In this document: positions 37,704 through 47,694 of the stretch, piece by piece
Position numbering within the stretch: position 1 is the stretch's first letter
Layout: each line of letters opens with the position of its first letter
Source of the DNA: Morchella semilibera
Lineage: Eukaryota; Ascomycota; Pezizomycetes; Pezizales; Morchellaceae
Assembly: GCA_009192285.1 (NCBI GenBank)
Contig: WBVU01000005.1
Span: forward strand, 2,870,731 to 2,934,730
DNA length: 64,000 nt
Direction of reading: 5' to 3'
Translations under genes and position numbers: made by a program
The notes under the pieces: model-generated
Database searches by the model: none
Told to the model about the DNA's origin: nothing
The model's input: only the letters and a program-made list of their open reading frames with translations

Positions 37704-38353
37704 ATGGATCCAGCCCACCCGTCTGTCCCGTCAAACTCGCCGCCGCAAACCCGTACGCCATTAACACCGGCCGCGGCCAGTACTAGTACTGGAGATGCTA
37801 GTACCAGCACCCCCACCTGGGTCACGAACCCAGTGCCGGATCAGCCAATCTCAAACAATATAAATACCAGCATCAAACTCAACACGCATAACATACCTCC
37901 TCAATTCCTATCCGGCGGTGGCGGCGGCGGCGGCGGCGGGGGAAAAATAGTAGTGCCGATTTTGGCAGTAGTAGCGCGGGTGCCGGTGCTGATAACAGCC
38001 CGACGACATCATCCCCGCGTGGCGCCTTTGCGAGTAACTATTCACTAAAGTCCGAGCTCGATAATATTCGCCTGGAGGACCACTGTTTCGTCGATGGGGG
38101 GGCACGAGCCGATCCCGACGACTACCCTGATCCAGACAACATCAACCTGGGCTCCCTCATGGCGCGGATGCGGCAGATCCGCAGCAGCGGGCAGATCCAG
38201 TACCGGATCCCCAAGAAGCGGCGGCGTGAAGACGAGCCTAAGACGTGCCGGGAGGGGGAGGAGCCGGAGGAGGAGGAGCTGGAGACGATCACGATACAGA
38301 GGCAGAAGAGGGTCAGGAAGAACCCGAGGGGCCCCAAGGTCAGAGAGGGATAA
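37704..38353 (+). CDS. Hypothetical nuclear-type protein, two frames joined at a slippery site
   Basis: Met at 37704 opens a Ser/Thr/Pro-rich frame that reaches a Gly run coded by GGC triplets (about 37914-37943). This frame then turns into an unconvincing tail and stops at 38046-38048. The -1 frame becomes protein-like exactly there: NSSADFGSSS, then YSLKSELDNIRLEDHCFVDG, DPDDYPDPDNINLGSLMARM, the basic PKKRRRED (a likely nuclear localisation signal), an acidic Glu block, and TAA at 38351-38353. The joined product would be about 216 aa. The heptamer G GGA AAA at 37940-37946 is in the correct phase for -1 slippage, but a one-base indel in the G5A5 tract explains the data equally well. No intron of suitable length was found. 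Family unknown. Confidence 0.6.
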
Positions 38354-39944
38354 GGCGAGGAAGAAGAGGAACGAGACGAGGAACGAGACGGGGAACGGGG
38401 CGGGGAACGAGAAGAAGAATTGGTTACTAAGGCCGGTATTCCATCCGCCAATGGTGCTGGAGACGGTGCCGGAGGTGGAGATGGAGGTAGCACCAGAGTT
38501 AGATAATGTGCGATCTGGTGGGGGAGAAACGGGGGACGAAGGGACGAAGTTGGCTGCGGATTGAAGTTTTTTTTTTATTTGATTCTCTTGATTTCTTTCG
38601 ATTTTTCTTGTGTGTATGTGTGTGATTTTTGGCCCCAGTCCAGGGCAGCAAACATTGTCGATATTCGACATTTCCTTCCCTTCCCCATACCAGGGTGCTG
38701 GGTTTTTGCTAGAGGTAAGGATATTCTTCCTAAATATTTCCTATATTGAGAGCTAGTTGTTCGGGTTAAAGCTAACAGAATAATCCTAGTTAGCAAAGAT
38801 TATCTTATGCTCTTGGCTCTCAGTTTTGTCCTTTCCCTTCCATATATTATTATTTCTACTCAAATTCGATTTAAAATTTTGTTGATTGCCCCTCCTTTCC
38901 TTTCCTTATTTCTTTCTTGTTTGGGTTTGATTTGGTTTTTGGTTTTTTGGGGATTCGGTTATATATATAAAAAGGGAAAGGGCTGGAGTTGATATACTAC
39001 GACTTATTTGGGAGGGCTAGGGACCAGGGTAGCGGGGATTGAGCGGGCAGGGGCAGGGGAACAGACGGGGGCATTCATTATTTTTCTGGAGTTTTAAGGG
39101 TTGGCGGTATATACTGCAATAATTGTTCGCTCTATTTTGCGGACAGATGGACTTGGGGCCTAATCATCCACTCGGGCAGATGGGAGCTAGGTTTGTAAAA
39201 CTATGTAGAAGTATACTAGATATCAGTTAGGGGGGGGGTTCTCCCAGAGACCTAGTTCATGGTTCATCCCATCACATCACACAGCGTATCTTGGGGACTT
39301 TTTTTCTTGGGCTCTCTTAATCCCCCTGTGCTTGATAACTGATGTTTTAAATGGCCGCCGGCTAGTGGCCACGTCGAGAGCGGATATTCCCGCCATGCCC
39401 AGCGACTATCGAAGTTAATCAATTGTATGTCGGCGCGCGGCGCGCGCAAAGCAAATCCTCACATGTTGTTGGTGTAGGTACATAGGTACTACCCTACATA
39501 TAGTCTGATCGATCAGGGACTTGGGAAGTGCCCCGCCCAGGTACTCTTCTTGAGAAGCTTCTCACCACCTGCCATGTGTAGGGTACATGGGTCCTAATTG
39601 GATGGGGGCGCTTCTTGCGTGCAGGTTGTCAACTTGGTGGGTATGCATGATGTGGGGGAGGGAGCTCCCAGCCCCCAGGTTAGGTTTTCTTTTCCCCTAC
39701 TGGTGATCGTACGTAGCCTATGTGCAATATCAAATGATCGCCCCCACTGCTCACTTCCCCAATCAATGAACCATCTGAACGGACCTACAAGCATCAGCAA
39801 CCGCCCACCACTGAGACGGCTCTAATATACTCTAGTCTAGAATTCGATAGTCCAGGAGAAAATGGACCTGAAATTTATTTTCTGTTTCAAAAGCTGGCAA
39901 CCCTTTCACAAATCACGAAAATAAACCCCCCCCCCCCGTTCTGG

Positions 39945-40196
39945 ATGGAGACCAGGCCCTCGCACGCGCCGCGTGGGGATTCTAGAATCGAGAGTTTTAC
40001 GGAATGGCGGTACCAAGGGTCGATGGCCCAGAACAAAAAATGTAGAGTTATGTGGAGCGCCCGCCTCTGTTTGATTCTTGCGATGATCATGATGTTGCAG
40101 GTTGCTGGTCCGTGGATGTGGGATAACATCAACTGGGACTCGGGAGGTATGCAGTTTCAGCTTTCCCTGCAGGAGGTAGCCAGTCGATATTTCTAG
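39945..40196 (+). CDS. Doubtful small ORF with one hydrophobic segment
   Basis: An ATG-initiated 83-aa ORF has a basic N-terminal half, one possible membrane helix (LCLILAMIMMLQVAG) and an acidic C-terminal half. It matches no family I know, and no intron, TATA element or conserved motif supports it. ORFs of this length arise by chance, so it is listed only as a weak candidate for a small membrane protein. Confidence 0.15.
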   Translation: METRPSHAPRGDSRIESFTEWRYQGSMAQNKKCRVMWSARLCLILAMIMMLQVAGPWMWDNINWDSGGMQFQLSLQEVASRYF

Positions 40197-42302
40197 GCAG
40201 TCAGCAAACGAAAGAAGGAGATAATACCTAACCACGCATGCGGTTACTTTATTCGACTACCTGAGTTATACCAGTCACTAAACAGACATTGATTGGTACA
40301 GTCGGTGCACAAATGCTTTAGATATTTCATACCACCGAAACAACGGGAACAGCATGAGTTAGTTACCTGGATCGAGAGTTCAAAGGGTTACATGGCAACG
40401 GGTATGGAAATGTGAAAATTTATGTTCTGGTACTAGACATGTAGCTACCCTAATCAGCTTTTCTCTTGAGTTCAGGTAGAGTGTAAAATTAATGCGTTAA
40501 TTTCACACCTAATGATATCTGGGGATAATATCGGCTGATATTCCTCTAGGTTAACGGTCAAGAAGATCCTCCTGTAAGGTTACATGTAGGGACGCTATGA
40601 AATACCAATGTCAACTTCCCTTCGGCCGCAGCCTCACTCGAGAGCACCAACTTAACTCACAGGTCATGCTTAGGCCTTTGGGCAGGTATGCATTCAAGTT
40701 TTCCTGTCGGTCAGATCCCTAACTCTAACACGGCTCCACCTTGACATAGTATGTCTGATGCTCAATTCCCCGATCACACAGACATTTTTTTTTATCATAT
40801 TGCGGAGTATATCTCCTGCAATTCCTGATTCGCCAGGAACTTGCTGTCCTAAACTTTGCAGTAGAGGTTTTAGGCCAAGCATTAATTTTGACTAAAAGTG
40901 ATGGTTGGCCTAAGGTTTCTAGTGTCCCTCAGCCCCCCGGACCCCCTATGGTCCTACCTTTCAATTAATATCCTGCCCCGAACACCACATGCATTTGTTA
41001 GACGAAGGGACCCGGACACCCCGCAGAACGAAGTTACCCGTGGAAAGGGAAAGCACTACTTGACTAGCTACCTACTTGGCTGGCCACGCACACCCCAATC
41101 TCCCGGGCTCATATTTTTCGTGTTTCTGGGTCTCCTTCTACCAATTGCAAAAAACAATTTTATCACCCTGGGGTGCTAGTCAGGACATCCGCCGGGAATA
41201 GGCCGGCCGGCATACTAGGCCTAGGCTGCGATTACTTCCAACGAATCGATTGTACTAGGCTTATCAGATCAAGGATTATTTTCCCTGAGTGGGTATCGAT
41301 GAGTGTTCTAGACTCCCGGACTAAACGTACATAAGTTGGTGGGCTTTTTTAAGGCATGAAAGGATGCCTTGTATGTACATACATGTAGGCAGACTTGCTT
41401 GCGCCAGGCCAGCGGTGAAGGATAAAGGACATGTACTCGGCGAGGCTAGAGTAGAGATGCAGCGGTATGCGCGATCGGCAAACAGCAGTGGGCTTGTTTT
41501 TCTGGGTCACGAAACCACCTATTGAGCACTTAGATTTTTGTTTATCAGCGTGTGATTAGGTGAATATCATAGTGAACTAAAAAAAGCAACCGGCCAAGAA
41601 AAGCGGGGAACTAACGACAAAATAAATTGCAAAGGGCCAAGAGTGTTACCATGGTCTATCCATAACACTAGCCAAGCTTTGTTTCTGATCTCAACTAGAA
41701 CCAACATACGACAATCGAGTGCAAACATATGACCAAGCTATCAACGACACATTTCAGGCGCTTTGTGGAGTACTCCCCACGGCCCGGCCCCATGCAGATT
41801 CCTTCAGGTAGAAATAGACTCTATTCTTTAGCCAGTGAGTGGTTTAGTCGTCAATATATATATAATCACACGCAAAACGGAACAGAAATGTACTCGGGAA
41901 CCTACCCCACATGATTTGCAGTATGCAGAAAGATGCAGGTTACACCCACGGGATTTCTGGCCGGCCTAACCTATACACCCCCCCGGACTAATTCCCACCG
42001 AATCAAATCGCCGGAGAAATAGTTAAAACTCAAAATACTATGCATCGGACCGCATCCCCTTGATACCAATGCACCGGTTCCATCAGGTACTGACAGGCCA
42101 AGAGCTTGAGATCAATATCGACAGTTGTGTTTGTCTATGCCCAGAGAGACCTGCATCTGCTTTCCCTGATGTCTAGATGGTTTTGTAGTATTGAGGCCCG
42201 GAGAGCCGTCTTGGTCACTATTCCTTCGTGGATTCGGTCAAAAGTGCTCGGTGGTTTCTTCGATATTGAATCCGAAATTATTCTCATGTGAATAAGGATT
42301 GG

Positions 42303-42311
42303 CTATAAAAT
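42303..42311 (+). promoter_or_regulatory. TATA box of the pectate lyase gene
   Basis: CTATAAAAT lies about 75-80 bp upstream of the start codon, the usual spacing for a TATA-driven fungal gene with a short leader. Secreted plant-wall enzymes are commonly strongly inducible and TATA-containing. Confidence 0.6.
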
Positions 42312-42384
42312 AAGGACCCTCTAGCATCCTTTCTTTCAACTCCACAAGTGAGAGTTCACGAGTGATAATCTACAATTGATCACC

Positions 42385-43614
42385 ATGAGAACCGCATCAC
42401 TTATTTTAGGAGCGCTCGCTGCGTTCCAGTCTGTTCTTGCCGCCTCGGTCAATGACGTGTGCACGGTTGGGTACTGCACCCTTAACGGCGGGTAAGCTTT
42501 ACATTTAACCTCTCCTTTGCATTGACTACAAAAGACACCAGAGTAACCAACGGGAACCCCACAGGACGAATGGAGGGAGCGGTGGTGTTACGACCACGGT
42601 CTCCTCATTAGCTGCGCTCAAGACTGCAGTCGCGGATGATGTTGCACGAATTGTGGTAGTTACCGGTACTATTACTGGTAATGAAGCCGTGCTAGTTGGA
42701 TCAAACAAATCGATTCTTGGGAGCGGCGGTGCAAGTAGGCTATATTCTAGACCCCTTGATCTCTCCTTTCCATATATTAACCTCTTTCCTTAGCCCTTGT
42801 TGGTGTTGGTTTGAGGGTCTTAGAGAAGGAGAACGTCATCATCCGGAACCTCAAGATCCAGAAGTGTCTGGCGCCTATCGACGGAATTGGTATTCAGCTA
42901 TCGACAAATGTCTGGGTTGATCATGTTGAGCTCTCTGCCGACCAGGATCACAGCAAGGTAAGTTTCCACTCGCTGCACAATGACATATTATCCATGGACT
43001 TCGCACCCTTTATACTTTCCGTATCGTCCGCATGATCATTGGCTCATGTCCACATGTTTTGACGTGCAGGACTACTACGATGGTCTCCTTGATATCACCC
43101 ACGCGGCAGATTATATCACTATCTCAAACGTTTATTTCCACGACCACTGGAAAGGATCCCTCGTTGGTCATAGCGACAACAACGGTGCTGAAGACATCGG
43201 GACGCTCCGAGTAACATACTACCAGTGCCATTTCCAAAACGTCTACTCCCGTGGCCCCAGCCTACGTTTCGGAACAGGTAACCAGAATATCCTCCTCTCC
43301 GAACTGCAGAATCTCACTAATGAAACTTACCAGGACACGTCATCAATGGCTGGTACGAGAATATGGAGGACGCCGTCAATACCCGTCAGGGCGCTCAGAT
43401 GCTCCTGGAGAACTCCCTCTGGAGCGGTATCACGAAGTGTGTGATCTCGTCAGATGCGGGTTATGCCGTCCTGCGTGGATGCGATCTTGGAGGAGGTACC
43501 AATAGCGCGCCGACTGGAACCTTAACTAGTGTTCCTTACTCGTACACTTTGGTGCCTGTAGCAAGCGTTCCAAGTGTGGTTGGGGCTAACCAAGGAGCCA
43601 TCTTAACCTGGTAA
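42385..43614 (+). CDS. Secreted pectate lyase, polysaccharide lyase family 1
   Basis: Five exons are inferred: 42385-42491, 42565-42734, 42794-42957, 43070-43277 and 43334-43614 (309 aa, normal for fungal PL1). The enzyme cleaves polygalacturonate by beta-elimination outside the cell. Residues 1-20 form a signal peptide (MRTASLILGA... ending VLAA). PL1 features follow in order: KSILGSG (84-90), the parallel beta-helix steps NVIIRNLKIQ and NVWVDHVELS, the calcium-site region DYYDGLLDITHAADYITISN (148-167), HDHWKGSLVGHSD, and the catalytic-arginine motif RGPSLRFG (208-215), then NTRQGAQMLLENSLW. The last intron (43278-43333) must be removed to join RFGT to GHVINGWYEN. All motifs are intact. A TATA box lies about 75 bp upstream. 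Confidence 0.93.
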
Positions 43615-46572
43615 AATTGTACCCTTACCCAGGGCTTGGTTTGATATCGACGGCAGTTTGATATGTACCTACAAGAGGAAAAAAATGTTGACATTCTGCG
43701 TACATACCTATTCGTGATCTTAAATCCACTCGTTGCGTGACAGGCTATGCTTGACCATCCGTCAAATGTGAGGAACTAGATCCATGATCCATGAACTGGG
43801 AGCGACACATGCCGAAATATTTGGACGACCAAACCTGGTATTAGAGTAACAGAGTTATCAAAGTAGAGTACTCTATGCGGATAGATAAGTAATCAAAAAG
43901 ATGAGTACTCAACCAATTAATCTTTGTGTAATATTCTTCGGAGGAAGATGCTTGCCGACGGCCAACGACCCGTAGTGACAACGTCGTACTGCAAATCAAT
44001 TAATTAATACTCTCAGTGACCGCAGCATGTCGATCGAGGCGAAGGGAAAGTGGCCCGAGAGGGTAAGGTCGCAAACACGCAAGCCCGTTGAAGAGCTTGT
44101 CAGCTCATATAATTGCCGGGTCCTGAAGATGATTAATATAGATAATCTGTAAATATTTTTAGTAGCTTTCCCTCATATTGCTCAAGGTGACTGAATCACG
44201 GTAATAGCCGAGTGATAACCCATGATCCACACAATACTGCTAGTAGTTCTAATTGCTTGGTTCAAATAAAAGTCCTGACTGGATAACAGCATTAACAAGG
44301 AAGACATCTCTCACCACCTTGAGCTACATCCTAATGCTCATTGGAGAGCTGATACTGCAGGGGTGCTAAGCCGCTATGGTGAGGTGGTCGGCAGCTTGCA
44401 GCTTGCAGCTTCTGGATATTTTCCAGTTTGGTCAATCAACTATCTTCACCTTCTAGACCTATCATCTCTGATGAAATGCCACGGCATCTCCATGTAGGGT
44501 TAGGTTTCATTCTAAACCTCGGTCAATGGGTTGTGATACACGTCGAGTTTGAGAACCGGGACGCCGGCCCCTCACCTCACAAAAGTTGCTGGCCCGGTAA
44601 ATAACAAGCATTTCTCGCGTCCAGTGGGGGTCCACGCAGTACTTTCAAACTTTCCTTCACCTTCTTTGATCTTTTAGGGTTATGGATTGCCATCAACCGG
44701 TCGGAAGCTTTACCAGGTATGTATGTGTGTATATATATTTTTGCCTGGAAAAGGGGGTGCCCCAGGATAAAGGGAGCCACGACCGATCCTTGTGAAACGT
44801 TCCTAAGCGATATTGGGGGCTTTTTCCTGGGAACTTCACAAGGATGATGCCGGGCGAGCCGCCAGGTGGGTGGGAGGAGGTCTCGCTTTTTTTTCTCTTC
44901 AGGTAAAACAAAAAAACGGGCCACGATATCTAGGCGTCTCAGGCCTTGGGAGACTTACTCGGCTTCTCCAATTGTCTCAGTCATCTAGAACAAGGACTTT
45001 TTGAATCTTTGACCCAGGCCAATGTTTTGCACAGACCAAAATTCAAAAACTGGTGCGTTTTGTTACATAAGAAGGTGTTAATCCAACACTGCATAAAGGT
45101 TAGCGGAGAAGGTTTAGGAAGACACGAATGATATCCTTCACTTACCTATAGAGAGTAAACGCAGCAGCAACAGATAGGTAGGTAGTACTGTCGATAAATG
45201 GGGTATTTTCTTTTTGATTGATTCGAGATGGACCCTTTTGACTGGAACTTACAGTCAAAACAGTTCACATTTAATAGTTGTGGCGTAGGTACAGATCTTG
45301 GCGTGTCCCACCACATCGTGAAAGAGGTTGTCGATCGGTTATAAACGCCATCTGTGAAAGTCTGGAGTGGAGATTTTTTTTCCCCCTTGGCAGGTATGTA
45401 ATGTTACATACCTGTAACCTTGCAATTCTGTAACCTGGGAGTGAGTGAGGTGAGGTAGTTGCCGTGATATGTTTTGCTTTCTTTTGATGGATTGGGACGA
45501 CATTGATCGACTTTGTCAGCATCTATTGCGATATGTAGTTGTTGTTGTTAATTAGCCACATGTTATCACTATTACCACTATTACCTGAGGGTTGACCATT
45601 TTGTGGGGAATCAGAATACTGGGACGAGGTAGAGTACTCTTCAAGCAGTATTGATGGGCAGTGGTCTGAACTTCATCTCCCCCCCCCCCTTCCCCCTTAA
45701 GTTTTCCAAACCCCAATCCTCGGGCCGGGTTTTTTTTGTCTTCAGTGCCGTCATGGGCTAGCTTTCTGGTCTGGTCTGGCTGAGCTACCGCTGCTTCTGC
45801 TTCTGCCGGCGCCAGTGCCAGTGCCACTACTGCTGCTGCTGCTTCTATGAGCGAGTGTGTTTGCAAAAGAAGCAATTAACGAAAGGGGGGGGGGACAACC
45901 AGACATTAGAAACTAGACACTAAGAACTCTGGGAAGTCGAGTGAGAAGAGAGGAGGGGTTGGAAGGGGGGCGTTGGAACTTGGGTGTGTGAAATAGGTAT
46001 GCCACCCCAATTGGTTAGTTTCACTGTCGAGTGAGGGTTTTATATTATACACCATCCGCATTACTTTATACAGCATTTGACCCACAACCCATTACTCTAC
46101 ATGTAGCTAACCCCCCCCCCCCCCCCACTATATCCACTAATAGAGTAGCGCAGTACTTTACCACCGACGACGCCGCGTCCCCGTCCCTCCCTTCTTCCAC
46201 TATCCCCACCCCCCCCCCCCCCCCAACATTGACAGTGAACGCCAATCCTGGCCCTGGCTTAAGAGGGACCCACTCACACGGGATTGCATTTCCCAGGCCA
46301 TGCCAGGATTAGACCAGCAAGTTGCAGGCTGGCAACCTGCTTCCTGCTTCTTGACTGTCCCAAAAAAGCCCATACCCATTCCCAAGAACCAGATTTTATG
46401 TTACATAGAGTACCCGACTCCCGCGCCCACCTTCTTACCCCCTTCCTAACCTTAATGCCACAATTATGCGCTGACAGTTGATATTTGTCGTGGGACCCAA
46501 AGGCAAGGTCTCTGTCATTCCGGCGCGCTGGGTCTATCTTCCCTCTTGTTTCGTCACACCCGTTGACGGAAC
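43615..46572. other. Intergenic interval 6 (about 3 kb)
   Basis: No gene is supported. It contains a GCAGCTT triplicate (44391-44411), C runs (45679-45689, 46111-46126, 46209-46224), one TACATGTA (46098) just before the 46111 C run, and a GCTGCT/GCCAGT-rich patch near 45780-45845. Confidence 0.5.
46111..46224. repeat. Two 16-nt C homopolymers in the promoter of the 46573 gene
   Basis: Pure C runs at 46111-46126 and 46209-46224 lie 450 and 350 bp upstream of the start codon at 46573. Such tracts can exclude nucleosomes, form unusual DNA structures and change in length. Confidence 0.75.
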
Positions 46573-46670
46573 ATGTCCTTGAGCAATGCTGCAGTTACGC
46601 TGGACGATTCCGACATTTCCATCGCAACTACTTCAACCACTGCGTCGGTGCCCATCGAGAAAGAGGAGGG

Positions 46671-46717
<47 letters not shown>

Positions 46718-47694
46718 TCACTCCTACAAAGTCATCATCATCATCATCATCATCACAACCACCATCGCCATTACCATCACTACTTGAATTACCACCACAA
46801 CCGCAACCACAACCACAACTACTACTACCACAACAAAAGCGACAACCTACCCCCGAATCAGAGAACCCCCCTTCCTCTCCAGATCACCCTGATCAACAAC
46901 AGAAACAATCAGAACAGGAAGAACAAGAGAATAATCAAGAACATAAGGAAGAAGAAGAGGAGGAGGAAGGGGAAGAGGGAGGGAAACATGCAACTGGTTC
47001 AACTAGTTCAACTAAACCCATATACGACACTGCGCCTCCTGTTGAGGCCTCCAAATCATATAGTTCTCCTGTGAGCTTCGACTTCCAGGACACCCCTCTC
47101 CTTGCGGATGATGTTGATGGGGAGGAGGGTGAATATGATCTGGCGAGCATCTCTAAAATACGTGGACGGGAACGGGATCCAGCGCCAGGCAATAAACGCG
47201 TTCTGAAGAGGGTACGTGTGCGGAAAGACACGTCATCATCCAAGAAGCGTACCAAGAAACATAACCTCCGCGCAGCAATGACTTCGGCCGCCATAGCGGA
47301 GAAGATGGCGGCGGAGAGAGGCGAAAGAAGTGGAAGAAAGGAGGCCAAGAGGGAAAAGAAGAAGGAGAGGCTGGCGGCTGTGGTGGAATGGAAGCCGATT
47401 ATTGAGCCGACCTTGAAGCCGCGAGTACGGCCTAGCGGACTGAGGCACATGGAGAGTTGTTATTCCGACGCGGAGGAGGATAATGAGGAGGAGGATAATG
47501 AGGAGGAGGGGGAGGAGGGGGAGGAGGGGGAGGGGGAGGGGGAGGGGGAGGAGGGGGAGGAGGAGGGACAAGGGCCGGGGAAAACTGGGCAGAAGAGGAA
47601 GAGGGAGGACGAGCCTTTAGGTGAGAACAGCACTCTGGGCTGGTCTGCGGATAAATCAGAAAGCCCTGAAAAACGACAACACCAAAATCCTTGA
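46573..47694 (+). CDS. Hypothetical low-complexity, acidic and basic protein
   Basis: A single-exon ORF of 373 aa starts at MSLSNAAVTLDDSD. Low-complexity blocks follow one another: 15 Thr coded by an ACT repeat, eight Ser, Pro/Gln repeats, then Gln/Glu-rich and Glu-rich segments. The middle looks more specific: KPIYDTAPPVEASKSYSSPV, SFDFQDTPLLADD, a basic stretch NKRVLKRVRVRKD...KKRTKKH (probable nuclear localisation), a Lys/Arg/Glu helix, and AAVVEWKPIIEPTLKPRVRP followed by SGLRHMESCYSDAEED. A long Glu/Gly tract and KRKRED end the protein. The order suggests a nuclear, chromatin- or RNA-associated protein, but I do not recognise the family. The repeats are open in other frames too, so length differences are expected between strains. 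Confidence 0.75.
46671..46716. repeat. ACT triplet repeat inside the 46573 coding region
   Basis: Fifteen ACT codons encode a poly-Thr run. The same tract is soon followed by ATC/TCA triplets encoding poly-Ser. Triplet changes would keep the frame and vary the protein length. Confidence 0.85.

Larger units (their letters stand above)
38354..42384. other. Intergenic interval 5 (about 4 kb)
   Basis: The first 200 bases are G/A-rich and stay open in all frames by composition, so ORFs running past 38353 are not evidence for more coding. Later parts contain a 12-nt C run (39926-39937), TACATGTA at 40581 and 41376, and the pectate lyase promoter. An 83-codon ORF at 39945-40196 with a hydrophobic stretch (LCLILAMIMMLQVAG) is the only one of slight interest. 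Confidence 0.5.

Noticed and set aside
38354-38564. Continuation of the 37704 gene past its TAA, since the same frame resumes as a Glu/Arg-rich then Gly-rich stretch to about 38505, and other frames run to 38564.
   Set aside because: The sequence is G/A-rich and open in all three frames by composition; the stop context is not one known for readthrough.
46485-46787. ORF with poly-Tyr run overlapping the 46573 gene.
   Set aside because: Out-of-frame reading of the ACT repeat; the 46573 frame has the long, varied protein.
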